A DNA stretch of 35,202 bases from Enterococcus sp. CSURQ0835 (GCF_902706605.1 NZ_CACSLH010000030.1:1-35202); one strand, 5' to 3'; positions 1-9,777 are shown, numbered from the stretch's first letter. Notes: a model not told the origin generated them from the sequence alone. Translations and numbers: made by a program.

Positions 1-120
1 TGGGAAATAACTTATAAATCTATTTGGATATGATGGAACGCCGTATGAAGCGAAAGTTTCATGTACGGTGTGAAGCGGGGGAAAACTTGGAGATAACATC
101 AAAAAGTTACCTATCGCTAT
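1..120 (+). ncRNA. 3' end (domains V and VI) of a group II intron inserted in orf16
   Basis: Bases 35-72 form the domain V hairpin: a GCCGTATG arm, a GAAA tetraloop at 52-55, and a returning CATGTACGGT arm. The next bases give a domain VI-like stem and end in CTATCGCTAT at 111-120, a typical bacterial group II 3' terminus. Immediately after it the orf16 reading frame resumes, with an in-frame TAA just upstream at 120-122, so the intron-exon junction lies at about 120/121. The catalytic RNA's 5' part and any intron-encoded reverse transcriptase lie before the window. Tn5397 is a known Tn916 relative with a group II intron, but in orf14; the position here is different. Confidence 0.85.
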
Positions 121-1061
121 AACGTGGCAGATGGAAAGAAACCTTGCCAGAGATTTCCCATGAAATCAATATCGTCACTCTGACTTCTGATGAGAAAAAC
201 AAAGGCTTACTTGACCCTTATGTGATTATGAAAAATCCCAAAGATTCTGAATCACTGGCTATTGATATTCTGACATTCCTTACGGGGATTTCCTCTCGTG
301 ATGGGGAACGCTTCCCAATCCTTAGAAAAGCCATTCGTGCAGTAACCAATAGTGAAGTACGAGGGTTGATGAAAGTGATTGAGGAATTACGGGTTGAGAA
401 TACGCCACTAAGTACCAGTATAGCCGACCATATCGAAAGTTTTACAGACTATGACTTTGCACATTTATTATTCAGTAATGGTTATGTGGAGCAGTCTATC
501 AGCTTAGAAAAACAACTGAACATTATACAGGTTGCGGACTTGGTACTTCCCGACAAGGAAACTTCCTTTGAGGAATATACCACTATGGAGCTTTTATCCG
601 TTGCTATGCTGATTGTCATTAGTACCTTTGCTTTAGACTTTATCCATACAGACCGAAGCATTTTCAAGATTGTAGATTTAGACGAAGCATGGAGCTTTTT
701 ACAGGTAGCACAAGGAAAAACACTATCTATGAAGCTGGTTCGGGCTGGTCGTGCTATGAACGCTGGGGTATATTTCGTGACCCAAAATACAGACGACCTC
801 TTAGATGAAAAACTGAAAAATAACCTCGGCTTAAAATTTGCATTTCGTTCCACTGACCTTAACGAGATTAAAAAGACCTTAGCCTTTTTTGGTGTAGACC
901 CAGAGGACGAAAACAATCAGAAGCGATTGCGTGATTTGGAAAACGGGCAATGCCTTATCAGTGATTTATATGGTCGTGTCGGTGTGATACAGTTCCACCC
1001 TGTATTTGAAGAACTGCTCCATGCCTTTGATACCAGACCACCTGTGCGAAAAGAGGTGTAA
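121..1061 (+). CDS. orf16: Conjugation ATPase, Tn916 Orf16 (VirB4-like), 3' exon
   Basis: This is the C-terminal part of the Tn916 Orf16 protein, the VirB4/TcpF-like ATPase that powers the conjugative secretion channel at the membrane. About 312 residues are readable from CGT at 123 to TAA at 1059. The segment around residue 185 of the exon (IVDLDEAWSFL) fits the Walker B motif, and QNTDDLL fits the following motif of VirB4-type ATPases. The Walker A motif lies in the 5' exon outside the window. The frame is closed on its 5' side by a stop at 120-122 because a group II intron precedes it. A TTG at 144 is therefore not a true start, and function depends on splicing. The stop lies 2 bp before orf15. 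Confidence 0.9.
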
Positions 1062-1063
1062 AT

Positions 1064-3241
1064 GTGAAACCATCAATAGTAAACAGAATAAAATCAAACT
1101 GGACGCTGAAACGTCTAGGTAAAGTGGCAATGACAGTGGCTTTCACACTTGTGATTGCCATTTTTCTTTTAGCCATGCTGGGAACGGTGGTTCAAGCTGC
1201 GGGCTTGGTAGATGATACGGTCAATGTGGCAAATGAATACAGCCGATACCCACTTGAAAACTATCAACTGGATTTTTATGTGGATAATAGCTGGGGCTGG
1301 CTTCCGTGGAACTGGTCGGACGGGATTGGAAAACAGGTCATGTATGGACTATATGCCATTACCAATTTTATTTGGACAATCAGTTTGTATGTTTCCAATG
1401 CGACAGGTTACTTAGTACAGGAAGCCTATTCCTTAGACTTCATTTCCGCTACAGCAGATTCCATTGGTAAGAATATGCAGACCTTAGCTGGTGTGAGTGC
1501 AAACGGATTTTCAACAGAGGGTTTCTATGTTGGATTCCTCTTACTCTTGATTTTGGTTCTTGGGGTTTATGTTGCCTATACGGGACTGATAAAGAGAGAA
1601 ACCACAAAGGCAATTCATGCCATTATGAATTTTGTGCTGGTGTTTATCCTATCGGCTTCCTTTATTGCCTACGCTCCCGACTACATTAAAAAAATCAATG
1701 ACTTTTCATCAGACATCAGTAATGCCAGTTTATCACTTGGCACGAAGATTGTCATGCCCCATTCCGATAGTCAAGGCAAGGACAGCGTGGACTTAATCAG
1801 AGATAGCCTGTTTTCCATACAGGTTCAGCAACCGTGGCTACTGCTTCAATACAACAGTTCAGACATTGAAAGTATCGGTATTGACCGTGTGGAAAGCCTG
1901 CTCTCCACCAGCCCAGATTCCAACAATGGCGAAGACAGAGAAAAAATTGTTGCGGAAGAAATTGAAGACAGAAGCAATACCAATCTAACCATTACAAAGA
2001 CCATTAACCGTTTAGGTACAGTCTTCTTCCTATTTGTCTTCAATATTGGGATTTCCATATTTGTATTCCTATTAACAGGAATCATGATTTTCTCGCAGGT
2101 ACTTTTTATCATCTATGCTATGTTTCTGCCTGTGAGCTTTATTTTAAGCATGATTCCATCATTTGATGGTATGTCAAAACGAGCCATAACAAAGCTCTTT
2201 AATACCATTTTGACACGAGCTGGAATCACATTGATTATTACGACAGCATTTAGTATTTCAACCATGCTCTATACCTTATCGGCTGGTTATCCGTTCTTTT
2301 TGATTGCTTTTCTACAGATTGTGACCTTTGCAGGAATCTACTTCAAGCTGGGCGATTTAATGAGTATGTTTTCTCTACAGAGTAACGATTCTCAAAGTGT
2401 GGGAAGTCGTGTGATGAGAAAACCTCGTATGCTTATGCACGCTCACATGCACCGTCTACAGCGGAAACTTGGACGTTCCATGACTACTCTAGGGGCTGGG
2501 TCTGCCATTGTTACAGGTAAAAAAGGACAGTCGGGTTCGGGGAGTTCTGCAAGGACACAAGCAGATCACTCCCGACCAGACGGAAAGGAAAAATCAACAC
2601 TTGGAAAACGTATCGGTCAAACCATCGGTACAGTAGCTGATACCAAAGACAGAATGGTAGACACTGCTAGTGGTTTGAAAGAACAGGTTAAAGATTTGCC
2701 GACCAATGCAAGATATGCAGTATATCAAGGAAAATCCAAAGTAAAAGAGAATGTCCGTGATTTAACCAGTAGTATTTCTCAAACCAAAGCGGACAGAGCC
2801 AGTGGACGCAAGGAACAGCAGGAACAAAGGCGAAAAACCATTGCGAAGCGTCGCTCTGAAATGGAACAGGTCAAACAGAAAAAACAGCCTGCTTCTTCTG
2901 TTCATGAAAGACCGACTACAAGACAAGAACAATATCATGATGAACAGACCTCAAAACAGTCTAATATTCAGACTTCATATAAGGAATCTCAACAAGCCAA
3001 ACAAGAGCGTCCAGCAGTTAAGTCCGATTTTTCAAGTCCAAAAGTGGAACGCCAAGGCAATACCGTTCAAGAAAAAACCGTTCAAAAGCCAGCAACTTCA
3101 ACCACTACAGCAGATAGAACTTCACAACGTCCAATCACAAAAGAACGTCCGTCTACTGTTCAAAGAGTACCACTACAAAATACAAGAAGTAGACCACCAA
3201 TCAAAACCGCCACCATTAAGAAAGTCGGTAAGAAACCATGA
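1064..3241 (+). CDS. orf15: Conjugal transfer membrane protein, Tn916 Orf15 (VirB6/TcpH-like)
   Basis: This 725-residue polytopic membrane protein is the Tn916 Orf15 type, related to TcpH of pCW3, and probably forms part of the inner-membrane channel of the conjugation machine. An N-terminal hydrophobic segment lies at about residues 20-45. Further membrane spans lie near 105-120, 155-175, 185-205, and in a cluster at 325-430. The last 290 residues are hydrophilic, rich in Lys, Gln, Ser and Thr, and probably cytoplasmic. The start is GTG at 1064, two bases after the orf16 stop, with an AGAGGTG ribosome site 6-12 bases upstream. Its end overlaps the orf14 start by 4 bp, which implies translational coupling. 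Confidence 0.93.
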   Translation: MKPSIVNRIKSNWTLKRLGKVAMTVAFTLVIAIFLLAMLGTVVQAAGLVDDTVNVANEYSRYPLENYQLDFYVDNSWGWLPWNWSDGIGKQVMYGLYAITNFIWTISLYVSNATGYLVQEAYSLDFISATADSIGKNMQTLAGVSANGFSTEGFYVGFLLLLILVLGVYVAYTGLIKRETTKAIHAIMNFVLVFILSASFIAYAPDYIKKINDFSSDISNASLSLGTKIVMPHSDSQGKDSVDLIRDSLFSIQVQQPWLLLQYNSSDIESIGIDRVESLLSTSPDSNNGEDREKIVAEEIEDRSNTNLTITKTINRLGTVFFLFVFNIGISIFVFLLTGIMIFSQVLFIIYAMFLPVSFILSMIPSFDGMSKRAITKLFNTILTRAGITLIITTAFSISTMLYTLSAGYPFFLIAFLQIVTFAGIYFKLGDLMSMFSLQSNDSQSVGSRVMRKPRMLMHAHMHRLQRKLGRSMTTLGAGSAIVTGKKGQSGSGSSARTQADHSRPDGKEKSTLGKRIGQTIGTVADTKDRMVDTASGLKEQVKDLPTNARYAVYQGKSKVKENVRDLTSSISQTKADRASGRKEQQEQRRKTIAKRRSEMEQVKQKKQPASSVHERPTTRQEQYHDEQTSKQSNIQTSYKESQQAKQERPAVKSDFSSPKVERQGNTVQEKTVQKPATSTTTADRTSQRPITKERPSTVQRVPLQNTRSRPPIKTATIKKVGKKP

Positions 3242-4239
3242 AGTTGAAAACTTTAGTGATTGGTGGTTCTGGATTATTCTTGATGGTCTTCTCACTGCTT
3301 CTGTTTGTTGCCATTTTATTTTCAGATGAACAGGACAGCGGAATTTCCAATATTCATTATGGAGGTGTGAATGTTTCCGCAGAAGTGCTGGCTCATAAGC
3401 CTATGGTAGAAAAATATGCCAAAGAATATGGCGTTGAAGAATATGTCAACATACTTCTTGCGATTATACAGGTGGAATCGGGCGGTACTGCGGAAGATGT
3501 TATGCAGTCCTCGGAATCCCTCGGTCTTCCACCTAATTCATTGAGTACAGAAGAATCCATTAAGCAAGGTGTGAAGTATTTCAGTGAATTATTAGCCAGT
3601 AGCGAAAGGCTCAGTGTAGATTTAGAATCGGTTATCCAGTCCTACAATTATGGTGGTGGTTTCTTAGGGTATGTGGCTAATCGTGGAAATAAATATACCT
3701 TTGAACTGGCTCAAAGTTTCTCAAAAGAGTATTCAGGTGGCGAAAAAGTGTCTTACCCCAATCCCATAGCCATACCTATCAATGGGGGCTGGCGATACAA
3801 CTATGGCAATATGTTTTATGTGCAACTGGTAACGCAGTATCTTGTCACAACAGAGTTTGATGATGATACGGTACAAGCCATCATGGACGAAGCACTGAAA
3901 TATGAGGGCTGGCGATACGTTTACGGTGGAGCTTCCCCGACTACTTCTTTTGATTGTAGCGGACTGACACAATGGACGTATGGAAAAGCTGGAATTAACT
4001 TACCACGAACCGCACAACAGCAATATGATGTGACCCAGCATATCCCACTATCGGAAGCACAAGCTGGCGATTTGGTTTTCTTTCATTCTACCTATAACGC
4101 TGGCTCTTATATTACTCATGTTGGGATATACCTTGGCAATAACCGTATGTTTCATGCAGGCGACCCAATCAGTTATGCCGACTTAACAAGCCCCTACTGG
4201 CAACAGCATTTAGTGGGAGCAGGACGAATCAAACAATGA
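3238..4239 (+). CDS. orf14: Cell-wall hydrolase, Tn916 Orf14 (lysozyme-like plus NlpC/P60)
   Basis: This 333-residue membrane-anchored peptidoglycan hydrolase opens the wall for the conjugation channel. An uncleaved signal or membrane segment lies at residues 5-29. A lysozyme/transglycosylase-like domain spans about 45-165, with the candidate catalytic Glu80 in QVESGG and the downstream SYNYGGGF motif. An NlpC/P60 endopeptidase domain spans about 210-333, with Cys240 in FDCSGLTQW, His294 in THVGIYL and His306. Both catalytic centres look intact. It overlaps orf15 at its start (ATGA-type junction) and orf13's upstream region at its stop. The counterpart in pCW3 is TcpG. Confidence 0.95.
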   Translation: MKLKTLVIGGSGLFLMVFSLLLFVAILFSDEQDSGISNIHYGGVNVSAEVLAHKPMVEKYAKEYGVEEYVNILLAIIQVESGGTAEDVMQSSESLGLPPNSLSTEESIKQGVKYFSELLASSERLSVDLESVIQSYNYGGGFLGYVANRGNKYTFELAQSFSKEYSGGEKVSYPNPIAIPINGGWRYNYGNMFYVQLVTQYLVTTEFDDDTVQAIMDEALKYEGWRYVYGGASPTTSFDCSGLTQWTYGKAGINLPRTAQQQYDVTQHIPLSEAQAGDLVFFHSTYNAGSYITHVGIYLGNNRMFHAGDPISYADLTSPYWQQHLVGAGRIKQ

Positions 4240-4253
4240 GAAAGGAAGATTTA

Positions 4254-5168
4254 ATGATGAAATTTAGAAAAAATCAGAATAAAGAAAAACAGATACCAAA
4301 GGAAAAGAAACCTCGTGTCTATAAGGTCAATCCTCATAAAAAGGTTGTGATTGCCTTGTGGGTACTTTTAGGGCTTAGTTTCAGCTTTGCGATATTCAAG
4401 CACTTTACAGCTATAGATACTCATACTATTCACGAAACAACTATCATAGAAAAGGAATACGTTGATACTCATCATGTAGAAAATTTTGTAGAGAACTTTG
4501 CGAAAGTCTACTATTCATGGGAGCAATCCGATAAGTCCATTGATAATCGAATGGAAAGTCTAAAAGGCTATCTGACAGATGAACTTCAAGCTCTCAATGT
4601 TGATACAGTACGCAAAGATATTCCTGTATCGTCTTCTGTAAGAGGATTTCAGATATGGACGGTAGAGCCAACTGGCGACAATGAGTTTAATGTAACCTAC
4701 AGTGTAGACCAGCTCATTACAGAGGGAGAAAATACAAAGACCGTCCACTCTGCTTATATAGTGAGTGTCTATGTAGATGGTTCTGGAAATATGGTACTGG
4801 TTAAGAATCCGACCATTACCAACATACCTAAGAAATCAAGTTATAAACCAAAAGCCATTGAAAGTGAGGGGACGGTTGATTCCATTACAACCAATGAAAT
4901 CAATGAGTTTTTAACGACGTTCTTCAAGCTCTATCCTACAGCGACAGCCAGTGAACTTTCCTACTATGTGAATGACGGGATATTAAAACCAATCGGAAAA
5001 GAGTACATCTTTCAAGAACTGGTAAATCCTATTCACAATCGTAAGGATAATCAAGTCACGGTATCGCTGACAGTGGAGTATATCGACCAGCAGACCAAAG
5101 CAACGCAGGTATCTCAATTTGATTTGGTACTTGAAAAGAACGGGAGTAATTGGAAGATTATAGAATAA
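4254..5168 (+). CDS. orf13: Conjugal transfer protein, Tn916 Orf13 (TcpC/VirB8-like)
   Basis: This is the Tn916 Orf13 protein of the TcpC family, a bitopic membrane protein that assembles the conjugation channel. The N-terminal 30 residues are basic and cytoplasmic, one membrane span follows at about residues 30-50, and the rest forms two extracellular NTF2-like domains. I prefer ATG 4254 because AAAGGAAG at 4241-4248 sits at ribosome-site distance. An earlier ATG at 4236 overlaps the orf14 stop and would place that site inside the gene. It is the last conjugation gene before the tet(M) control region. Confidence 0.92.
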   Translation: MMKFRKNQNKEKQIPKEKKPRVYKVNPHKKVVIALWVLLGLSFSFAIFKHFTAIDTHTIHETTIIEKEYVDTHHVENFVENFAKVYYSWEQSDKSIDNRMESLKGYLTDELQALNVDTVRKDIPVSSSVRGFQIWTVEPTGDNEFNVTYSVDQLITEGENTKTVHSAYIVSVYVDGSGNMVLVKNPTITNIPKKSSYKPKAIESEGTVDSITTNEINEFLTTFFKLYPTATASELSYYVNDGILKPIGKEYIFQELVNPIHNRKDNQVTVSLTVEYIDQQTKATQVSQFDLVLEKNGSNWKIIE

Positions 5169-5237
5169 CAAATATTGGTACATTATTACAGCTATTTTGT
5201 AATCACGTACTCTCTTTGATAAAAAATTGGAGATTCC

Positions 5238-5266
5238 TTTACAAATATGCTCTTACGTGCTATTAT
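5238..5266 (+). promoter_or_regulatory. tet(M) promoter (Ptet)
   Basis: TTTACA at 5238 and TATTAT at 5261 are separated by 17 bp and match the known Tn916 Ptet position upstream of the leader. Transcripts that read through tet(M) are known in Tn916 to drive orf7, orf8, xis and int. Confidence 0.85.
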
Positions 5267-5297
5267 TTAAGTATCTATTTAAAAGGAGTTAATAAAT

Positions 5298-5406
5298 ATG
5301 CGGCAAGGTATTCTTAAATAAACTGTCAATTTGATAGTGGGAACAAATAATTGGATGTCCTTTTTTAGGAGGGCTTAGTTTTTTGTACCCAGTTTAAGAA
5401 TACCTT
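5298..5406 (+). promoter_or_regulatory. tet(M) leader inverted repeat with a tiny upstream reading frame
   Basis: A 14-bp perfect inverted repeat (AAGGTATTCTTAAA at 5305-5318 with its complement at 5393-5406) brackets a second element ending in TTAGTTTTTT. A seven-codon frame starts at ATG 5298 behind AAAGGAG (5282) and runs through the first arm. This fits the attenuation leader known ahead of tet(M), where translation state decides which hairpins form. Confidence 0.7.
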
Positions 5407-5442
5407 TATCATGTGATTCTAAAGTATCCGGAGAATATCTGT

Positions 5443-5529
5443 ATGCTTTGTATGCCTATGGTTATGCATAAAAATCCCAGTGATAAAAGTATTTATCACT
5501 GGGATTTTTATGCCCTTTTGGGTTTTTGA
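5443..5529 (+). CDS. orf12: tet(M) leader peptide, Tn916 Orf12
   Basis: This 28-residue leader reads MLCMPMVMHKNPSD at its start and ends at TGA 5527, just before tet(M). It is the known Tn916 Orf12 regulatory peptide. In the attenuation model, slow translation through its rare-codon region when tetracycline is present prevents the terminator hairpin inside it from forming, and tet(M) is transcribed. The terminator lies within its own codons. Confidence 0.85.
   Translation: MLCMPMVMHKNPSDKSIYHWDFYALLGF
5470..5509 (+). terminator. tet(M) attenuator hairpin
   Basis: An 18-bp perfect stem (5470-5487 with 5492-5509) has a 4-base AGTA loop, ends in a T run, and lies inside orf12. It is the conditional terminator of the tet(M) leader. 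Confidence 0.88.
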
Positions 5530-5544
5530 ATGGAGGAAAATCAC

Positions 5545-7464
5545 ATGAAAATTATTAATATTGGAGTTTTAGCTCATGTTGATGCAGGAAAAACTACCTT
5601 AACAGAAAGCTTATTATATAACAGTGGAGCGATTACAGAATTAGGAAGCGTGGACAAAGGTACAACGAGGACGGATAATACGCTTTTAGAACGTCAGAGA
5701 GGAATTACAATTCAGACAGGAATAACCTCTTTTCAGTGGGAAAATACGAAGGTGAACATCATAGACACGCCAGGACATATGGATTTCTTAGCAGAAGTAT
5801 ATCGTTCATTATCAGTTTTAGATGGGGCAATTCTACTGATTTCTGCAAAAGATGGCGTACAAGCACAAACTCGTATATTATTTCATGCACTTAGGAAAAT
5901 GGGGATTCCCACAATCTTTTTTATCAATAAGATTGACCAAAATGGAATTGATTTATCAACGGTTTATCAGGATATTAAAGAGAAACTTTCTGCCGAAATT
6001 GTAATCAAACAGAAGGTAGAACTGTATCCTAATATGTGTGTGACGAACTTTACCGAATCTGAACAATGGGATACGGTAATAGAGGGAAACGATGACCTTT
6101 TAGAGAAATATATGTCCGGTAAATCATTAGAAGCATTGGAACTCGAACAAGAGGAAAGCATAAGATTTCAGAATTGTTCTCTGTTCCCTCTTTATCATGG
6201 AAGTGCAAAAAGTAATATAGGGATTGATAACCTTATAGAAGTTATTACTAATAAATTTTATTCATCAACACATCGAGGTCCGTCTGAACTTTGCGGAAAT
6301 GTTTTCAAAATTGAATATACAAAAAAAAGACAACGTCTTGCATATATACGCCTTTATAGTGGAGTACTACATTTACGAGATTCGGTTAGAGTATCAGAAA
6401 AAGAAAAAATAAAAGTTACAGAAATGTATACTTCAATAAATGGTGAATTATGTAAGATTGATAGAGCTTATTCTGGAGAAATTGTTATTTTGCAAAATGA
6501 GTTTTTGAAGTTAAATAGTGTTCTTGGAGATACAAAACTATTGCCACAGAGAAAAAAGATTGAAAATCCGCACCCTCTACTACAAACAACTGTTGAACCG
6601 AGTAAACCTGAACAGAGAGAAATGTTGCTTGATGCCCTTTTGGAAATCTCAGATAGTGATCCGCTTCTACGATATTACGTGGATTCTACGACACATGAAA
6701 TTATACTTTCTTTCTTAGGGAAAGTACAAATGGAAGTGATTAGTGCACTGTTGCAAGAAAAGTATCATGTGGAGATAGAACTAAAAGAGCCTACAGTCAT
6801 TTATATGGAGAGACCGTTAAAAAATGCAGAATATACCATTCACATCGAAGTGCCGCCAAATCCTTTCTGGGCTTCCATTGGTTTATCTGTATCACCGCTT
6901 CCGTTGGGAAGTGGAATGCAGTATGAGAGCTCGGTTTCTCTTGGATACTTAAATCAATCGTTTCAAAATGCAGTTATGGAGGGGATACGCTATGGCTGTG
7001 AACAAGGATTGTATGGTTGGAATGTGACGGACTGTAAAATCTGTTTTAAGTATGGCTTATACTATAGCCCTGTTAGTACCCCAGCAGATTTTCGGATGCT
7101 TGCTCCTATTGTATTGGAACAAGTCTTAAAAAAAGCTGGAACAGAATTGTTAGAGCCATATCTTAGTTTTAAAATTTATGCGCCACAGGAATATCTTTCA
7201 CGAGCATACAACGATGCTCCTAAATATTGTGCGAACATCGTAGACACTCAATTGAAAAATAATGAGGTCATTCTTAGTGGAGAAATCCCTGCTCGGTGTA
7301 TTCAAGAATATCGTAGTGATTTAACTTTCTTTACAAATGGACGTAGTGTTTGTTTAACAGAGTTAAAAGGGTACCATGTTACTACCGGTGAACCTGTTTG
7401 CCAGCCCCGTCGTCCAAATAGTCGGATAGATAAAGTACGATATATGTTCAATAAAATAACTTAG
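5545..7464 (+). CDS. tetM: Tetracycline resistance ribosomal protection protein Tet(M)
   Basis: This 639-residue translation GTPase, related to elongation factor G, removes tetracycline from the ribosomal A site by GTP hydrolysis. The N-terminus carries the G1 motif [10 protein letters not shown], then DTPGHMDF (G3) and INKID (G4), followed by the elongation-factor-G-like domains to the C-terminus. The length is the family's normal 639 residues. I chose ATG 5545 over the in-frame ATG 5530 because the ribosome site GGAGG (5532-5536) lies between them and the protein then begins MKIINIGV as in known Tet(M). Expression is controlled by the upstream attenuator. The gene appears intact. Confidence 0.98.
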   Translation: MKIINIGVLAHVDAGKTTLTESLLYNSGAITELGSVDKGTTRTDNTLLERQRGITIQTGITSFQWENTKVNIIDTPGHMDFLAEVYRSLSVLDGAILLISAKDGVQAQTRILFHALRKMGIPTIFFINKIDQNGIDLSTVYQDIKEKLSAEIVIKQKVELYPNMCVTNFTESEQWDTVIEGNDDLLEKYMSGKSLEALELEQEESIRFQNCSLFPLYHGSAKSNIGIDNLIEVITNKFYSSTHRGPSELCGNVFKIEYTKKRQRLAYIRLYSGVLHLRDSVRVSEKEKIKVTEMYTSINGELCKIDRAYSGEIVILQNEFLKLNSVLGDTKLLPQRKKIENPHPLLQTTVEPSKPEQREMLLDALLEISDSDPLLRYYVDSTTHEIILSFLGKVQMEVISALLQEKYHVEIELKEPTVIYMERPLKNAEYTIHIEVPPNPFWASIGLSVSPLPLGSGMQYESSVSLGYLNQSFQNAVMEGIRYGCEQGLYGWNVTDCKICFKYGLYYSPVSTPADFRMLAPIVLEQVLKKAGTELLEPYLSFKIYAPQEYLSRAYNDAPKYCANIVDTQLKNNEVILSGEIPARCIQEYRSDLTFFTNGRSVCLTELKGYHVTTGEPVCQPRRPNSRIDKVRYMFNKIT

Positions 7465-7561
7465 TGTATTTTATGTTGTTATATAAATATGGTTTCTTGT
7501 TAAATAAGATGAAATATTTTTTAATAAAGATTTGAATTAAAGTGTAAAGGAGGAGATAGTT

Positions 7562-7750
7562 ATTATAAACTACAAGTGGATATTGTGTCCTGTATGTGGA
7601 AATAAAACACGATTAAAGATAAGGGAAGATACTGAATTAAAAAAATTCCCCCTCTATTGTCCGAAATGCAGACAAGAAAATTTAATTGAAATAAAGCAGT
7701 TCAAAGTAACTGTGATTACAGAGCCAGACGCAAAGACGCAGAGCCGATAA
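7562..7750 (+). CDS. Cysteine-rich KTR domain protein of Tn916 (non-ATG start)
   Basis: This 62-residue frame downstream of tet(M) has two Cys pairs, CPVCGNKTR and CPKCRQEN, which would form a small zinc ribbon. It matches the Cys-rich KTR protein found at this place in Tn916-type elements. No function is established that I know of. No ATG, GTG or TTG is available at the proper place. AAAGGAGGAG at 7546-7555 points to ATT at 7562, so initiation at ATT, or a mutated start, must be assumed. A terminator follows directly. Confidence 0.75.
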   Translation: MINYKWILCPVCGNKTRLKIREDTELKKFPLYCPKCRQENLIEIKQFKVTVITEPDAKTQSR

Positions 7751-7783
7751 AATGAGATTAATACAATCTCATTTTATCGGCTC
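7741..7783. terminator. Bidirectional terminator between the tet(M) unit and orf9
   Basis: A 19-bp perfect inverted repeat (7741-7759 with 7765-7783) is followed by a TTT run. It overlaps the last codons of the KTR gene and lies 27 bp from the end of convergent orf9, so it can serve both strands. Confidence 0.85.
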
Positions 7784-7809
7784 TTTCCGTTATGTATGGA
7801 TTCTTTTAA

Positions 7810-8163
7810 TTAGTCTTCGATGTTTCTTGCTTCGTTGATACCGCTGGCTAAAGATTCCATTAAGGATAGTTCTTTGTCTGTAAAGCTATCCATGTATTTC
7901 TCTATCTGTAATCGTCGGGTGCTTTTTACCAAGTTATTAGCAGGTAAGAAAAATTCATCAACGGAAACATGAAGTAACGATACAAGGTCATAAAGAACTT
8001 GTATGCTGGGGTGTTGCCCTTTATTTTCAATATTAGTTAAGTACCGTGGGTCAATTTCAATCAATGCTCCCACTTGTTCACGAGTTAAACCTCGTTTCAA
8101 TCGAGCTTCTTTAATGGCTAAACCAAAGGCTCTAAAATCATATTTATCTTCTTTTTTACGCAT
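7810..8163 (-). CDS. orf9: XRE-family regulator, Tn916 Orf9
   Basis: This 117-residue DNA-binding protein has an N-terminal helix-turn-helix at about residues 12-65 ([19 protein letters not shown], then [14 protein letters not shown]). The C-terminal half is likely for dimerisation. It is the Tn916 Orf9 protein, proposed to repress orf7 and the transfer genes. It is divergent from orf7 and read against tet(M). The intergenic region to orf7 holds a direct repeat GTTATATGGT (8226 and 8287) and an inverted repeat AGCACTAC/GTAGTGCT that could be its operator, which is inference. Confidence 0.92.
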   Translation of the reverse strand: MRKKEDKYDFRAFGLAIKEARLKRGLTREQVGALIEIDPRYLTNIENKGQHPSIQVLYDLVSLLHVSVDEFFLPANNLVKSTRRLQIEKYMDSFTDKELSLMESLASGINEARNIED

Positions 8164-8667
8164 AGTAGACCACCTCTATACATTTTATTGTTCCTACTGA
8201 ATTAAAAACAGGTATAGAAAAACGTGTTATATGGTTTATAGGTTTATATTTAATAAAAAGCACTACTAAACGCCAATAAAAAAAACCGTTATATGGTAGT
8301 GCTATTTACGCTGTTAAAATATTGTATATTACTTCCAAATGGCGGTTTGTTGGAGGTCAACGTCGCCATGAAGTACATCATATACAATAAATTTCCTTAC
8401 ATTGGGTTCTTGTCAAAAAAAGTCGTCTATCTGCAATAGATAAGTACGTCCACCAATGTGGTTTTATAAATCATATAGATAGAATAACAGAAGCATGTAA
8501 ACAGAGAAATAAATCTGTTTATATGCTTTTTTGGCTATTCAGAACTTTTTTACAAAGTTTATTTATCAGTAATGCAACAAATCCCCCTTTCACATTGGGA
8601 CTAAGAGTGAAAGGAGATAAACGAGCAAGGCTCACTTCCTTTCCTAGACAGAAAGGGGGTGAGAAAC
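8164..8667. promoter_or_regulatory. orf9-orf7 divergent regulatory region
   Basis: This 500-bp stretch has no convincing gene; Tn916 maps place a small orf10 here that I cannot support. It has a direct repeat GTTATATGGT at 8226-8235 and 8287-8296, an inverted repeat at 8260-8267 with 8295-8302, and a purine-rich GAAAGGGGG ribosome site (8651-8659) for orf7. In Tn916 this region contains the Porf7 and Porf9 promoters. Confidence 0.6.
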
Positions 8668-9090
8668 ATGAAACCATCTTCTTTTCAGACCACAATAGAA
8701 AATCAGTTTGACTATATCTGTAAACGTGCTATGGAAGACGAGCGAAAGAATTATATGCTTTATCTTTCAAGGATTGCAAAGCGTGAGGTGTCCTTTTCGG
8801 ATGTTGGCGATTATCTTGTTAGCCAGTTTGCGACAACAGATAACTATTCAACTGACTTTCAGATTTTTACACTCAATGGGTTATCAGTAGGCGTTGAAAA
8901 TGATTTGTTGAGTGAAGCATTACGTGAGTTGCCAGACAAGAAACGTGAAATTCTACTGCTGTTTTACTTTATGGACATGAGCGATTCAGAAATTGCAGAC
9001 CTGTTGAAATTGAACCGTTCTACTGTCTATCGGCATAGAACCAGTGGACTAGCCTTAATTAAAAAGTTTATGGAGGAATTTGAAGAATGA
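8668..9090 (+). CDS. orf7: Sigma-factor-like activator, Tn916 Orf7
   Basis: This 140-residue protein is of the sigma-70 region 4 type. Residues 85-135 carry LRELPDKKREILLLFYF, followed by the helix-turn-helix SDSEIADLLKLNRSTVYRHR. In Tn916 it drives transcription through xis and int and, after circularisation, the transfer genes. ATG 8668 is preferred over GTG 8659 because AAAGGGGG (8652-8659) needs the extra spacing. It overlaps orf8 by 4 bp. Confidence 0.9.
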   Translation: MKPSSFQTTIENQFDYICKRAMEDERKNYMLYLSRIAKREVSFSDVGDYLVSQFATTDNYSTDFQIFTLNGLSVGVENDLLSEALRELPDKKREILLLFYFMDMSDSEIADLLKLNRSTVYRHRTSGLALIKKFMEEFEE

Positions 9091-9317
9091 AAACACAATA
9101 TCCTATGATTCCCTTTCCTCTCATTGTAAAGGCAACAGATGGCGATACCGAAGCGATTAACCAGATTCTACATCATTACAGAGGGTACATAACGAAGCGT
9201 TCCCTACGACTTATGAAAGATGAATATGGCAATCAAAGTATGGTCGTTGATGAAGTCTTACGTGGAAGAATGGAAACCAGACTGATTACAAAGATTTTGT
9301 CATTTGAAATTAAGTAA
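9087..9317 (+). CDS. orf8: Helix-turn-helix protein, Tn916 Orf8
   Basis: This 76-residue partner of Orf7 starts inside the orf7 stop (ATGA-type overlap), so the two are translationally coupled. It resembles a short sigma-factor region 2-type module (IVKATDGDTEAINQIL) and is known from Tn916 as an activator working with Orf7. An inverted repeat GGAAGCGTG/CACGCTTCC at 9336-9364 follows and may end the transcript partially. Confidence 0.88.
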   Translation: MKTQYPMIPFPLIVKATDGDTEAINQILHHYRGYITKRSLRLMKDEYGNQSMVVDEVLRGRMETRLITKILSFEIK

Positions 9318-9777
9318 TATCCTCTCTCCTTTCGTGGAAGCGTGCTAAACCATTCCACGCTTCCCGAACAGGGAGGTTTGTTATTCCACCAAAGCATATT
9401 GAGCTTTCAATGTGTTTTGATAGGCTAACGAGCCATTGTTCTTTGAAAACTGAATAAAAGTAATCGAATACGTTTCGATAAGAAAAGAGCCAACGGAACT
9501 AACCGCCATGACCTATCTTATAAAGATAGCGAGCGATTCATGTTAGTGATCCGAGAAGCAATCTTTAGCAGGATTGCCTGCAACGACATTCTTATCGTGA
9601 TAATGATACTCCCATACAGTCAATAGTCCGAGCGTGATAAAACCGTCGCAGGCAATGAGTATGGCTACATGAGAACCATGCAGGGGTGGAACTCCCGTGA
9701 GCTTTGCTAAAGCTGTTCGATTGCTGGTAAAACAACTTTTATGAAATCCAAATAAGTGATTTGGAAAGGAGGATTTT
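9318..9777. other. orf8-xis spacer with doubtful minus-strand orf5
   Basis: This region contains the 9336-9364 stem and the xis promoter area. A minus-strand frame at 9543-9794 (83 residues, MSVCFIKSS start) is what older Tn916 maps call orf5. It overlaps the xis start antisense and has no recognisable domain or clear ribosome site, so I do not count it as a gene. GGAAAGGAGG at 9761-9770 is the xis ribosome site. Confidence 0.5.
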
